Assembly (NCBI RefSeq): GCF_036226445.1
Contig: NZ_CP108474.1
Location: 2,046,001-2,110,000, forward strand
Source: Streptomyces sp. NBC_01255
GTDB taxonomy: Bacteria > Actinomycetota > Actinomycetes > Streptomycetales > Streptomycetaceae
Length of the DNA: 64,000 nucleotides
Reading direction: 5' to 3'
The translations under genes were made by a program, and so were the position numbers. Shown here piece by piece: positions 1-8,042 of the stretch (position 1 is its first letter; every line of letters begins with the position of its first letter). The notes below the pieces were generated by a model that did not search any database, had not been told where the DNA came from, and was given only the letters and a program-made list of their open reading frames with translations.

Positions 1-1
1 C

Positions 2-154
2 TTCGCCCGCGACCACGCCCGGATGACGGCGGCGGGGGTCGTGTTCAAGGAGGAGCCGCGCCACGAGCCGTACGGCTCGGTCGCCGTCTTCGAGGACCTC
101 TACGGCAACCGATGGGACCTCCTCCAGCCGGCGGACGACGCCCCCTCCTCGTAG
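2..154 (+). CDS. VOC (glyoxalase-fold) family protein, C-terminal fragment
   Basis: The window opens inside this gene; only the last 50 codons are visible and the stop is TAG. The end of the product reads EPYGSVAVFEDLYGNRWDLL, the usual closing strand of vicinal-oxygen-chelate proteins: an F.D..GN.WDL motif in which an aspartate or glutamate of the last strand commonly ligands a metal. Start, N-terminal half and substrate cannot be judged from here. It converges with the aldo/keto reductase, with 6 bases between the stops. Confidence 0.75.
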   Translation, partial: FARDHARMTAAGVVFKEEPRHEPYGSVAVFEDLYGNRWDLLQPADDAPSS

Positions 155-160
155 CGACGC

Positions 161-1003
161 CTACGCCTGCCCGGACAGCCGGTCGAGCCGGTCGCGCTGG
201 GCCGGTGTCAGACGGAGGTCTGCCGCCGCGACGTTCTCCTCCAGGTGTGCCACGCGCCCGGTGCCCGGGATCGGGAGGATCACCGGCGAGCGGTCGAGCA
301 GCCACGCGAGGGAGACCTGCGCGGGAGTGGCGTCGAGTTCGGAGGCGACGGCGGCGATCTCGGCCGCCGCGCCGCCCGGCGCCTCTCCGGCGACGGGCCG
401 CCACGGCAGGAACGCGATGCCCGCCGCCTCGCAGGCCGCGAGCACGGGCTCGTGTTCGCGGTCGACCAGGCTGTAGCGGTTCTGCACGCTCGCGATGTCG
501 ACGATCTCCCGCGCCCTGTCGAGTTCGGTGACGGTGACCTCGGACAGGCCGATCCGTCCGACCTTGCCCTCCGCCTGGAGCTCCCGCAGGGCCCCGAGCT
601 GGTCGGCGAGGGGCGTTCCCGGGTCGATGCGGTGCAGCTGGAGCAGCTCGATCCGCTCGACGCGCAGCCGCCGGAGAGCCTGCTCGACCTGGTCGCGCAG
701 GGCGTCCGGCCGTGCGTCGTGCTTCCACCCCTCCGCCGAGTCCGTACGCACGATGCCGACCTTGGTGGCGATGAGCAGCCCGTCGGCGTACGGGTGCAGG
801 GCTTCGGCGAGGAGCTCTTCGTTGGCGCCCCAGCCGTACATGTGAGCGGTGTCGATCAGCGTGACGCCGAGCTCGACGGCCCGGCGGGCCACCTGGAGGG
901 AGGCCTCGCGGGCCTCACCCGGCCCGGCCGGCAGGCGCATGGCTCCGAATCCGAGCCTCCGCACGCTCAGGTCCCCGCCGATACGAAACGTGGTCGCTGT
1001 CAT
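161..1003 (-). CDS. Aldo/keto reductase
   Basis: A 280-residue cytosolic NADPH-dependent oxidoreductase of the aldo/keto reductase superfamily. The catalytic tetrad is in its expected positions: D51, Y56 (IDTAHMYG), K81 (ATKVG) and H124 (LLQLHRID). The family's C-terminal nucleotide-binding segment (VILPIPGTGRVAHLEENVAA) is also present. The ATG at 1003 is preceded by GGTGGAGACGAGAG, a usable ribosome binding site; the longer open frame upstream has no such site. The length is at the short end for the family, like the YdbC/Tas-type proteins. The physiological substrate cannot be told. It is divergent from the leader region of the EF-G paralogue. Confidence 0.9.
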   Translation of the reverse strand: MTATTFRIGGDLSVRRLGFGAMRLPAGPGEAREASLQVARRAVELGVTLIDTAHMYGWGANEELLAEALHPYADGLLIATKVGIVRTDSAEGWKHDARPDALRDQVEQALRRLRVERIELLQLHRIDPGTPLADQLGALRELQAEGKVGRIGLSEVTVTELDRAREIVDIASVQNRYSLVDREHEPVLAACEAAGIAFLPWRPVAGEAPGGAAAEIAAVASELDATPAQVSLAWLLDRSPVILPIPGTGRVAHLEENVAAADLRLTPAQRDRLDRLSGQA

Positions 1004-1074
1004 CTCTCGTCTCCACCCCTGGTCAAAGGGCAAGGCTAACAACGCGGTTGATCCGGACGGCGGGCGAAAACCGC

Positions 1075-1104
1075 TGTCGCTCGGCCCGCCGCTCTCCCTA
1101 CACT
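1075..1104 (+). promoter_or_regulatory. Candidate promoter for the leader ORF / EF-G paralogue
   Basis: TACACT at 1099-1104 is a good -10 hexamer. TGTCGC at 1075-1080 is a weak -35, 18 bases upstream. No gene is visible in 1004-1161 apart from this and the palindrome that follows. Confidence 0.35.
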
Positions 1105-1114
1105 CACGTCTCGG

Positions 1115-1130
1115 CGCACCGATCGGTGCG
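1115..1130. promoter_or_regulatory. 16-bp perfect palindrome in the leader of the EF-G paralogue
   Basis: The sequence cgcaccgatcggtgcg is fully self-complementary. It lies 11 bases after the candidate -10 box, so it would sit at or just after the transcription start. It could be a repressor operator or a leader hairpin. Confidence 0.4.
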
Positions 1131-1161
1131 TCGGGAGCCGTCCGACCGAGGGGAGAAGACC

Positions 1162-1272
1162 GTGCGCAGCCACCGTGCCGTCGCCGTGTCCTCCTCCCGT
1201 GCCCGGTACGACGTGATCCTCGCCTCCTCCGCCGAGCGGTGGCGGCTGCGCGCCCGCCATCGCCGCCCGTGA
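1162..1272 (+). CDS. Possible 36-residue leader peptide upstream of the EF-G paralogue
   Basis: A GTG at 1162 follows a strong Shine-Dalgarno stretch (gaggggagaag), and the frame stays open for 36 codons to TGA. The product would be very Arg- and Ser-rich. The stop codon lies inside a short dyad (gtgacg-a-cgtcac, 1269-1281), and the downstream EF-G gene starts 75 bases later. This layout resembles translational-attenuation leaders known for antibiotic-inducible ribosome-protection genes, but that role is inferred. It may be a chance ORF in GC-rich DNA. Confidence 0.35.
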   Translation: MRSHRAVAVSSSRARYDVILASSAERWRLRARHRRP

Positions 1273-1347
1273 CGACGTCACACACCTGACCTTCGTCCGG
1301 GAATCGCGCTGCCCTGTTCTCCACGCAGCAGCGAAAGGCACGACACC

Positions 1348-3363
1348 GTGCGTACGAACCTCACGCCCGTCATCCGCAACCTCGGCATCCTCGCCCACGT
1401 CGACGCGGGCAAGACCACCGTCACCGAGCGGATCCTCTTCCTCACCGGTGCCATCCACAAGCGCGGCGAGGTCCACGACGGCACGACCGTCACCGACTTC
1501 GACCCGCAGGAGCGGGACCGGGGCATCACGATCTTCGCCGCGGCCGTCAGCTGCGACTGGGCCGGCCACCGGATCAACCTGATCGACACACCGGGTCACG
1601 TCGACTTCTCCGACGAGGTCGAGCGCTCGCTGCGCGTCCTCGACGGCGCCGTCGCCGTCTTCGACGCCGTCGCGGGCGTCGAGCCGCAGAGCGAGACGGT
1701 GTGGCGGCAGGCGGACCGGCACGGCGTCCCGCGCATCGCGTTCGTCAACAAGCTCGACCGCGCGGGCGCGGACCTCGACGGCGCCGTGGAGTCGATCCGT
1801 ACGCGGCTCGGCACCGTCCCGCTCCCCGTGCAGCTGCCGATCGGGCGCGAGGACGGCTTCACCGGCGTCGTGGACCTGGTCCGGATGCGGGCGTACGTGT
1901 GGGCCGACGGCGCCGACACGTACACCGTCCTGCCGGTCCCCGACGGGCTCCGGGACGAGGCCCGGCACCGCAGGCGACGCCTGGAGGAGACGGTGGCGGA
2001 GCTGCACCCGGCGGCTCTGGACGAGTTCTGCGCGACGGACGCGCTCTCCGCGGAGACGCTCACGGGCGCGCTCCGCGACCTCACCCTCACCGGCGAGGCC
2101 GTGGTCGTCCTCTGCGGCTCGGCCTACCGCAACCGTGGCACCGAGCCGCTCCTCGACGCCGTCGTCGCGTACCTCCCGGCACCGTCCGACATGCCTCCGG
2201 TACGCGGCGAGACGCCGGCGGACCCCGCGGCACCGTTCACGGCGCTCGCGTTCAAGGTGACCGCGACGGCCACCGGCCGCATGACCTACGTCCGCGTCTA
2301 CGCGGGCACGCTCACGAAGGGAGACACCGTGCTCGACACCACCACCGGCCGCACCGAGCGGATCTCCCGCATCCTGCGTGTCCAGGCCGACCGGGCGACG
2401 GAGCTGGACGCGGCGCGCGCCGGGGACATCGTCGCCGTCGTCGGCCCGAAGACCGCCCGCCCGGGCGCGACGCTCTGCGCTCCGGACGCGCCGGTCGTCC
2501 TCGAACCGCCGACGACCGCCGACCCGGTGGTCTCGGTCGCCGTGGAGGCCCGCCGGAGCACGGACACCGGCCGTCTGGCGACGGCGCTCGCCCGGCTCTC
2601 CGAGGAGGACCCGTCGCTCGTCGTACGGTCCGACCCGGAGACGGGCCAGACGGTCCTGTCGGGCCTCGGCGAACTGCACCTGGAGGTCGCGGTGGAGAAG
2701 CTCCGGCGCGACCGGGGCCTTGAGGTGACGGTCGGCCGTCCGCAGGTCGCGTACCGGGAGACGGTGGCGAAGGGTGTCACCGGTCTGCTCTACCGTCACG
2801 TCAAACAGGACGGCGGCGCGGGCCAGTTCGCCCACGTGGTCGTCGACGTCGAACCGACGGGCTCGGACTCGGACTCGGAATTCACCTTCCGCTCCACGGT
2901 CACGGGCGGTCGCGTACCGCAGGAGTACATCCGCGCGGTCGAGGCCGGCTGCCGGGACGCACTCGTCGAGGGCCCCCTCGGCGGCCACCCGGTGACGGGC
3001 GTCCGGGTCACGCTCACGGACGGCGCCACGCATCCGAAGGACTCCTCGGAGATGGCGTTCCGCACGGCGGGCCGCTTCGCCCTGCGCGAGGCGCTCCGCG
3101 CCAGCGCGATGACGCTCCTGGAACCGGTGGCCGAGGTGACGGTCACCGTCCCGGCGGAGTCGGTCGGCGCGGTCCTCGGCGACCTCGCGGCCCGCCGGGG
3201 CCGGGTGACGGACCAGACGACCCGCTCCGGTACGGCGGTGGTGTCGGCGACGGTCCCGCTGGCCGAGCTCTTCGGCTACGCGTCCCGCCTCCGCGGCCGC
3301 ACCCAGGGCCGGGGCACTTTCACCACCAGCCCCGCGGGGTACGCCCCGGCTCCGGCCCCGTAG
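1348..3363 (+). CDS. Elongation factor G paralogue (EF-G2/ribosomal protection-like GTPase)
   Basis: A 671-residue translational GTPase. The G-domain motifs are all visible: the P-loop HVDAGKTT at 17-24, DTPGH at 80-84 and NKLD at 134-137. They are followed by the domain II-V architecture of EF-G (for example [15 protein letters not shown] in domain III, then the domain IV/V region ending near the C-terminus). It is a little shorter than housekeeping EF-G (about 700) and stands alone rather than in the str operon. It is therefore read as the second actinobacterial EF-G, which shares ancestry with Tet(M)/OtrA-type ribosomal protection proteins. GTG start at 1348 with GAAAGG upstream. A role in antibiotic tolerance or in ribosome rescue is possible and not shown. 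Confidence 0.88.
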   Translation: MRTNLTPVIRNLGILAHVDAGKTTVTERILFLTGAIHKRGEVHDGTTVTDFDPQERDRGITIFAAAVSCDWAGHRINLIDTPGHVDFSDEVERSLRVLDGAVAVFDAVAGVEPQSETVWRQADRHGVPRIAFVNKLDRAGADLDGAVESIRTRLGTVPLPVQLPIGREDGFTGVVDLVRMRAYVWADGADTYTVLPVPDGLRDEARHRRRRLEETVAELHPAALDEFCATDALSAETLTGALRDLTLTGEAVVVLCGSAYRNRGTEPLLDAVVAYLPAPSDMPPVRGETPADPAAPFTALAFKVTATATGRMTYVRVYAGTLTKGDTVLDTTTGRTERISRILRVQADRATELDAARAGDIVAVVGPKTARPGATLCAPDAPVVLEPPTTADPVVSVAVEARRSTDTGRLATALARLSEEDPSLVVRSDPETGQTVLSGLGELHLEVAVEKLRRDRGLEVTVGRPQVAYRETVAKGVTGLLYRHVKQDGGAGQFAHVVVDVEPTGSDSDSEFTFRSTVTGGRVPQEYIRAVEAGCRDALVEGPLGGHPVTGVRVTLTDGATHPKDSSEMAFRTAGRFALREALRASAMTLLEPVAEVTVTVPAESVGAVLGDLAARRGRVTDQTTRSGTAVVSATVPLAELFGYASRLRGRTQGRGTFTTSPAGYAPAPAP

Positions 3364-3386
3364 GACCACCTGAACGTCGACGCGTC

Positions 3387-3409
3387 GGCCCGCACATCCA
3401 GTGCGGGCC
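3387..3409 (+). terminator. Stem-loop terminator after the EF-G paralogue
   Basis: A perfect 9-bp stem, ggcccgcac/gtgcgggcc, with a 5-base loop. It starts 23 bases past the EF-G stop and lies between convergent genes, so it can serve both. There is no T-tract, as is usual in Streptomyces. Confidence 0.7.
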
Positions 3410-3432
3410 GAACGCACGGCGGCGCCGGAGCT

Positions 3433-3822
3433 CTACGGCGCCAGGGTGCGCAGAACGCAGAACTCGTTGCCCTCGGGGTCGGCCATGACCACCCAGCTCC
3501 GGTCCGGCCCCTGGCCCACGTCCACCTTGGTGGCGCCGAGGCCGATCAGCCTGGTCACCTCGTCCTCGGTGCTGACGTCGATCGGGCTGATGTCGAGATG
3601 CAGCCGGTTCTTCACGGTCTTGCCCTCGGGCACCTTGTCGAAGCACATGGTGGGCGGCATCTGGCGGGCCCGGACTTCCTCGGCGGTCGGCACCCAGGAG
3701 CCGATCTCGATCAGACCCTCGTTCCGGTCGATCACCTTGAAGTCCAGGACCTCGCACCAGAAGGCCGCGAGCGCCTCCGGATCGTGGCAGTCAACGGCCA
3801 ACTCGGTGAACCTACTTGTCAT
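3433..3822 (-). CDS. VOC family protein (Glyoxalase_6-type)
   Basis: A 129-residue single-module vicinal-oxygen-chelate protein of the small glyoxalase-like type common in Streptomyces. The N-terminal FTELAVDCHDPEALAAFWCE and the C-terminal WVVMADPEGNEFCVL are the paired beta-alpha-beta signatures of the fold. H35-like metal ligands are not clear, so catalysis cannot be assumed; some members bind drugs or sense small molecules. The ATG at 3822 has GGGAG 5-9 bases upstream. It converges with the EF-G paralogue across a shared hairpin. Confidence 0.85.
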   Translation of the reverse strand: MTSRFTELAVDCHDPEALAAFWCEVLDFKVIDRNEGLIEIGSWVPTAEEVRARQMPPTMCFDKVPEGKTVKNRLHLDISPIDVSTEDEVTRLIGLGATKVDVGQGPDRSWVVMADPEGNEFCVLRTLAP

Positions 3823-3886
3823 GACACTCCCAGATAGCGTGGAAACGGCTCAGGGTACGTCGCTCGTCCGGCAGATCCGAGTTCTT

Positions 3887-4291
3887 TTACGGACGGTCGG
3901 CGGCGCCAGTGCCGAGGCCGATGCGATCGGCCACCACCCGCTGGAAATGGGCGCACCGGGTGACGTCCTCGTGGTCGCAGCCGAGAGCGCATTCGATGAG
4001 TGCGAGGGACGCCTGAGCCGCCGCGATCCGCGAGCGCAGCGCCTCGGCCTCCTCGCGCAGGAGGCCCCTGCGCCGGGCGGGATCGGCGGTGGCGACCAGA
4101 GCGCGGATGGTGTCGAGGGCGAGCCCCGCCTCCTTGGCGCGCAGGATGACGGCGACGCGTGTGAGGTCGGCGGCCCCGTAGCGGCGGCGGCCGGCGGCGT
4201 CACGCGCGGGCGTGAGCAGCCCCACCTCCTCCCAATGACGGAGGACGTGCGTGGCCAGACCGAAACGTTCCGCGATGGCCCCGATGCTCAT
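3887..4291 (-). CDS. MerR family transcriptional regulator
   Basis: A 134-residue regulator with the MerR N-terminal winged helix (SIGAIAERFGLATHVLRHWE, then RRRYGAADL). A coiled dimerisation helix (AAAQASLALIECALGCDHED) and a Cys/His-containing tail (CDHEDVTRCAHFQ) follow. The ATG at 4291 starts directly at the HTH. An upstream in-frame ATG at 4315 falls inside the palindromic operator, so it is less likely. The gene is divergent from a SAM methyltransferase with 52 bases between starts and probably controls it and itself. The Cys/His tail might bind a metal or a thiol ligand; the inducer is unknown. Confidence 0.85.
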   Translation of the reverse strand: MSIGAIAERFGLATHVLRHWEEVGLLTPARDAAGRRRYGAADLTRVAVILRAKEAGLALDTIRALVATADPARRRGLLREEAEALRSRIAAAQASLALIECALGCDHEDVTRCAHFQRVVADRIGLGTGAADRP

Positions 4292-4307
4292 CGCCTCGCA
4301 CGCGCTT

Positions 4308-4329
4308 GACTTCATGCCGACATTAAGTC
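4308..4329. promoter_or_regulatory. Dyad operator between MerR regulator and methyltransferase
   Basis: GACTT at 4308-4312 is mirrored by AAGTC at 4325-4329, with an inner ATG/CAT pair, giving a 22-bp imperfect palindrome. It lies between the divergent starts and overlaps a TTGACT that could be a -35 for the methyltransferase. Long dyads within stretched spacers are how MerR proteins normally act; the assignment to this regulator is by position. Confidence 0.55.
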
Positions 4330-4343
4330 GCAGCCTGGCACTC

Positions 4344-5114
4344 ATGACCAAGGAAACGGAGCATGACGGCCGGTCGACGGACGGTCTCATCGCGCGCCTG
4401 GACGCCGCCGACCGACTGCCCGGCGCCCACGAACTGCGCTCTCTCTCCTACGACATGATCGGAGCCGGGCCAGGAGAGTCCGTGGTGGACGTGGGCTGCG
4501 GCGCCGGACGAGCGGTGAGGGAACTGTCCGAACGGGGCGTGCGAGCAGTCGGCGTGGATCCGAGCGAGCAGATGATCGCCGTCGCCCGAGGCCGGTGGCC
4601 CGAGGAGGACTTCCGGATCGCGGGGGCGTACGAACTGCCGCTGACGGACGGCTCGGTGGACGGCTACCGGGCAGACAAGGTGTTCCACGAACTGGCAGAG
4701 CCGGAACGGGCGTTGGCAGAAGCCCGCCGAGTGCTCACGCCCGGAGGGCGGATCGTCCTGATCGGCCAGGACTGGGACACTATCGTCATCGACTCCGACG
4801 ATCCGGCCCTCACCCGCACCCTCGTCCATGCCCGCGCCGACCTGACCACCGCCCCACGCGCCGCCCGCCGGTACCGCAGCCTGCTGCTGGACGCCGGCTT
4901 CGACGACGTGGCGGTCGAGGTGCACACCGGCGTGTTCACCGGCCCGGCGATGCTGCCCGTGCTCCTCGGACTGGCGGAAGCAGCCCGCTCGACCGGACTC
5001 GTCACCCACGAGCAGGCCGACACCTGGATGACCGAACAGCGCACGCGGGCCGAGACCGACCGGCTCTTCCTGGCACTGCCGATGTTCATGACCACGGCGA
5101 CGGCACCACGGTAA
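4344..5114 (+). CDS. Class I SAM-dependent methyltransferase
   Basis: A 256-residue methyltransferase. Motif I is VVDVGCGAGRA at 47-57, the acidic post-motif is AVGVDPS, and the UbiE/Methyltransf_11-like motif is RVLTPGGRIVLIGQDW. The substrate is not evident; similar Streptomyces proteins act on small molecules. Start ATG at 4344: there is little room for a ribosome binding site, and the transcript may be near-leaderless from the shared MerR-type promoter region. The divergent MerR gene is the likely regulator. Confidence 0.88.
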   Translation: MTKETEHDGRSTDGLIARLDAADRLPGAHELRSLSYDMIGAGPGESVVDVGCGAGRAVRELSERGVRAVGVDPSEQMIAVARGRWPEEDFRIAGAYELPLTDGSVDGYRADKVFHELAEPERALAEARRVLTPGGRIVLIGQDWDTIVIDSDDPALTRTLVHARADLTTAPRAARRYRSLLLDAGFDDVAVEVHTGVFTGPAMLPVLLGLAEAARSTGLVTHEQADTWMTEQRTRAETDRLFLALPMFMTTATAPR

Positions 5115-5166
5115 GGCGTGGTGGGCCGGCGGTACGTCAACTCTGCCGGCCGCCTCGCGAACGACA

Positions 5167-5499
5167 TCACTCGCTGATCTGAGTGTGTGCCGGTCCTGAG
5201 TCGTAGCGGTCGAGAAACGCGTTCGCCGGGAGGTCGAGCGCATGCAGTTTGGAGAACACCTCCGTACCCGCGCCCATCTCCTCGTCGCCGTCGGAGATCC
5301 GGTATGCCTGCACCATGTCGAGGACTTCGAGGTCGCCCTCCCTGGCGTACTCGGCCGACTCCCGCTCGGCCAGTTCGACGGCCTCGTCGAGGGACCGTGC
5401 TCGGAACAGCACGACACGCTCCTCGAAGGGACGGTTTTCCCAGGTCAGCCATCTATAGAAGGTTCTGGCGCTGTACCACGCCTTCGGCTCATGCCTCAT
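5167..5499 (-). CDS. DUF4288 domain-containing protein
   Basis: A small soluble protein of 110 residues. It shows the WYSARTFYRW opening and the later EVLDMVQAYRI strand typical of DUF4288 proteins, which have no known biochemical function and are often near toxin or mobile genes in actinobacteria. No signal peptide or membrane segment is seen. The TGA stop lies 53 bases from the convergent methyltransferase. Start ATG at 5499 is the only candidate near the conserved N-terminus. Confidence 0.75.
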   Translation of the reverse strand: MRHEPKAWYSARTFYRWLTWENRPFEERVVLFRARSLDEAVELAERESAEYAREGDLEVLDMVQAYRISDGDEEMGAGTEVFSKLHALDLPANAFLDRYDSGPAHTQISE

Positions 5500-5549
5500 T
5501 GCCGGTCCGCCATCCCCTCACGCCAAACCGTGATCATGGCAAAGGAAGA

Positions 5550-5573
5550 TCCACGTTCGCAACAGGTCTTAGT
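5550..5573. repeat. 24-bp direct repeat, copy 1
   Basis: On the minus strand this reads through the stop codon of the membrane protein and into gacctgttgcgaacgt. A second copy at 7481-7504 has the same orientation and 22 of 24 bases identical; both differences are transitions. Each copy supplies the stop codon of a minus-strand gene. The CTGTTGC core recalls ends of IS6-like elements, but no transposase is present. Confidence 0.7.
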
Positions 5574-5847
5574 CCCTTTTGCCCCGGCGTACGAGAGCGA
5601 CGATCGCGCCGGGCGCCAGGACGATCGCCGCGACGAGCATCACGAGGAGGGTGGGGGACTCGCCCTGGTAGGAGTCGCTGACCTCCACCTGCGAGGCGAA
5701 GAAGCCGGCAACCAGAACGAGGAGAACCGAGACACCCAGAACGATCATCCCCCACGCCCTGCCGGCCGGGATGCTGCGCATCGGGATGAGCGAGATCGAC
5801 AACCAGACCACTGCGACGACCAACAGCACGGTCGGTGAACCAGACAT
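5569..5847 (-). CDS. Small two-helix membrane protein, unknown function
   Basis: A 92-residue protein. Three hydrophobic stretches can be read: TVLLVVAVVWLSISLIP near the N-terminus, WGMIVLGVSVLLVLVAGFFA, and LLVMLVAAIVLAPGAIVALV before a basic RRGKRD end. No family is recognised. ATG at 5847 is supported by GGGAG 6-10 bases upstream; an in-frame ATG at 5880 has none. The last codon and stop fall in the 24-bp direct repeat, so the native C-terminus may have been altered by whatever placed the repeat. Confidence 0.6.
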   Translation of the reverse strand: MSGSPTVLLVVAVVWLSISLIPMRSIPAGRAWGMIVLGVSVLLVLVAGFFASQVEVSDSYQGESPTLLVMLVAAIVLAPGAIVALVRRGKRD

Positions 5848-6113
5848 CGGCACTCCCAAATCATCGTCAAGCCACCTCACATGGCTTCGAAGAACTTAGG
5901 ACGGATGCAGCACGCGCGACGTGTCATGCGTGCAGGGAACCTTGTTGCCTGTGCATTGTTGAATGCAGCCTCTGCGCCTCGACCTCGTTGCGTGGCATGA
6001 CTGGCCTCTGCCACTCTGGTGCCTGGCTGACTGCGCTGGGGGCGACTTGTGAGGGTAGGAGCCGAGGCGTTGCACCGCAGTGCCGACAGCGGGTCCCGAC
6101 CCGTGCCTGTCCG

Positions 6114-7082
6114 GTGAGCCCCGTCCTGGACACCACCTCTGTTCCACCGCGAGACCGGGAAGAGGTGGTCCGGTACGCCGTGTGGGAGTCCGTCGTACGG
6201 ATCGATATCGAACACCATCTGCCGCCCGATGACCTCGCGGTGCACATCGGGCTGGATACCGTAGGGCCCATCGGGGTCTGCTCGGCGCGAGCGACTGCGC
6301 TCACTATTCAGCGGACTCCGCGGCTGGCGCGAGAGGATGTCGAGCCGGCCGTCTTTCTTGGCCTTCAGGTGACCGGGACCAGTGTGGTGGTGCAGAACGA
6401 TCGCGAAGCCCTGCTGAAGCCGGGAGACTTCGCCCTCTACGACACGTCCACCCCCTACACCCTCCTCTTCAACGAGGGGGTCGACCAGCACTTCCTCCGT
6501 TTTCCCCGCGCGGCACTCGCGCTGCCCGAGAGGTCGCTCCGGGATGTCACCGCGGTAGCCCTCACCTCCGACAACCCTCTTGCTCGTCTGGCCTCTGCCT
6601 ACTTTCGCCAACTGGCCGTCAGCGAAGAGCTGCACCGGGGCCGGCCCGCTGAAGCGGTCGTGGAGCCCAGTGTCGAACTCGTCCGGGCTGTCGTGGCAGC
6701 CCAGGTCGGAAAGGCGGACCTGGCCCGGGGGCCACTGGCGGAAACACTCGGCCTGCGCATCACGCACTACATACGGGCACACCTCGCAGATCCCGACCTG
6801 TCGGCGACGCGGATCGCCGCCGCGCACGGCATTTCGGTCCGTCATCTCTACACCGTGCTGGCCCGGTCGGGTATCAGCCTCGGAGACTGGATCCGCACGC
6901 ACCGCCTGGCGGAATGCAAGCGGGAGCTGGCCGCCCCACAGGGTCGGCACAAGACCATTGCGGCGATCGGTCGAAGCTGGGGCTTTGCCGACGCGACCCA
7001 CTTCAGCAAGGTGTTCAAACAGGCCTATGGCATCTCGCCCCGGGCCTGGCGCGACCACAACCGCCCCCAACCCTCCGCCTGA
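6114..7082 (+). CDS. AraC family transcriptional regulator
   Basis: A 322-residue regulator with an N-terminal AraC-like sensor domain (AraC_binding_2 type; residues about 40-200, including LKPGDFALYDTSTPY). The C-terminal double helix-turn-helix comprises IAAAHGISVRHLYTVL, then the FADATHFSKVFKQAYGISPR signature. The frame is open far upstream, but homologous-looking sequence starts at VSPVLDTTSV, so the GTG at 6114 is chosen; no strong ribosome binding site precedes it. The region 5848-6113, between it and the divergent membrane gene, is less GC-rich and should contain its promoter. Target genes and effector are unknown. Confidence 0.85.
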   Translation: MSPVLDTTSVPPRDREEVVRYAVWESVVRIDIEHHLPPDDLAVHIGLDTVGPIGVCSARATALTIQRTPRLAREDVEPAVFLGLQVTGTSVVVQNDREALLKPGDFALYDTSTPYTLLFNEGVDQHFLRFPRAALALPERSLRDVTAVALTSDNPLARLASAYFRQLAVSEELHRGRPAEAVVEPSVELVRAVVAAQVGKADLARGPLAETLGLRITHYIRAHLADPDLSATRIAAAHGISVRHLYTVLARSGISLGDWIRTHRLAECKRELAAPQGRHKTIAAIGRSWGFADATHFSKVFKQAYGISPRAWRDHNRPQPSA

Positions 7083-7480
7083 AGGAAAGCATCGTTCCGC
7101 CCGTCGCCGCCTCGATCCGTCTCACTGCCGACGGCTGCTGTCGTCCCTCACCCCTGTGTCCTGATCGGCGGCCAGGCTGGCGACGGACCCGCCTTTATGG
7201 ACGTCTTGGCCAGCATGCGTGTTCGGCGTCGCCGTGGGCAGCCTCGGAGCGAGCCTGATGATCGCAGGCATCTTGTCTGGTCCGCGCGCCGCGGCTGCCG
7301 ACATCCGCGCTTCTCCCCGGAACCGCCCGCCGTGCAATTCTCCGACAACGCGCTTGAGCCGGCCCCTCGACGTAGGTGCCGCTCGCCAGTGCGATCTCCT
7401 GATGAGCAGGACCGTAGCCCGTCCTGGGCCAGGTGACGGTGGACCGGGGCCGTGCTGAGATGACCGGAGGTATGCCCACC
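7083..7480. other. Intergenic stretch without a convincing gene
   Basis: About 400 bases between the AraC-type regulator and the second 24-bp repeat. A GTG frame at 7219-7458 begins with a hydrophobic, signal-peptide-like run (GVAVGSLGASLMIAGIL) but then becomes Arg/Pro-rich with no recognisable domain. It may be a decayed secreted-protein gene or chance. No hairpin terminator stands out. Confidence 0.4.
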
Positions 7481-7504
7481 TCTACGTTCGCAACAGGTCC
7501 TAGT
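7481..7504. repeat. 24-bp direct repeat, copy 2
   Basis: Same orientation and 22 of 24 bases identical to 5550-5573. It overlaps the TAG stop of the DUF1877 gene. The pair brackets the membrane protein and the AraC-type regulator with a period of 1,931 bp. Confidence 0.7.
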
Positions 7505-7997
7505 ACCAGAACGCCTTGACGACGGCGCGGTGTGCGGTGGCCGCGCGGCTGTAGAAGTCCCGAAGGCCGGTGTGGTGGGCAACGTAGTTCTGCTTGGCCG
7601 CGCCTTCCGGGTCCTCCCACTGAGCGTACGGCGCGGTGAGTTTGGCCCCCTCCACCTGCCAGAGTGCTTCGAAGGAGGCCCCGGCGAGCAGGTCCGCGAC
7701 CGTGGCGACCTCGTCCGGAGCAAGGATGACGAAGGGCGACTGCCGGTCCGTGTGGGCGGGGACGATCCGACCCCCGTAGATCGGCAGTTCCCATGACGAA
7801 GTCCCGCCGATGAGCGTGGGCCCTGCCAGGTAGAGGTCGTTAAGGGGGCCGAAGTCCTTGGCTATGGACTCCGCGATGCCTGCCGCGTACTCGGCTTCGT
7901 GGTTGTCCCAGGCCGCGCTCATGAACTCTTCCAGCGAGGCGTGGTCGTCCCGGACCTCATTCTCTGCCACCGCTCGAAGGTGAAGGTGAAAGCCCAT
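7500..7997 (-). CDS. DUF1877 (YfbM-like) family protein
   Basis: A 165-residue protein with the MGFHLHLRAV start of DUF1877 proteins, the internal LNDLYLAGPTLIGG region and a C-terminal LRDFYSRAATAHRAVVKAFW helix. The family has a known fold (E. coli YfbM) but no established reaction; members are often near contact-dependent or SUKH-type immunity genes. The ATG at 7997 is well supported by GAGGAGA. The final codon and stop sit in copy 2 of the 24-bp repeat. Confidence 0.8.
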   Translation of the reverse strand: MGFHLHLRAVAENEVRDDHASLEEFMSAAWDNHEAEYAAGIAESIAKDFGPLNDLYLAGPTLIGGTSSWELPIYGGRIVPAHTDRQSPFVILAPDEVATVADLLAGASFEALWQVEGAKLTAPYAQWEDPEGAAKQNYVAHHTGLRDFYSRAATAHRAVVKAFWY

Positions 7998-8042
7998 GTC
8001 TTTGTCTCCTCGTGACTGCCTGAGTCGATCTTGCATGACGGT

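Noticed and set aside
1036..3417. Long minus-strand open frame opposite the EF-G paralogue
   Set aside because: Arg/Ala/Gly-rich with no family features; it is the usual antisense shadow of a high-GC gene.
7219..7458. Frame with a signal-peptide-like start
   Set aside because: After the hydrophobic run it is low-complexity with no domain or ribosome binding site; kept only as a possible remnant.
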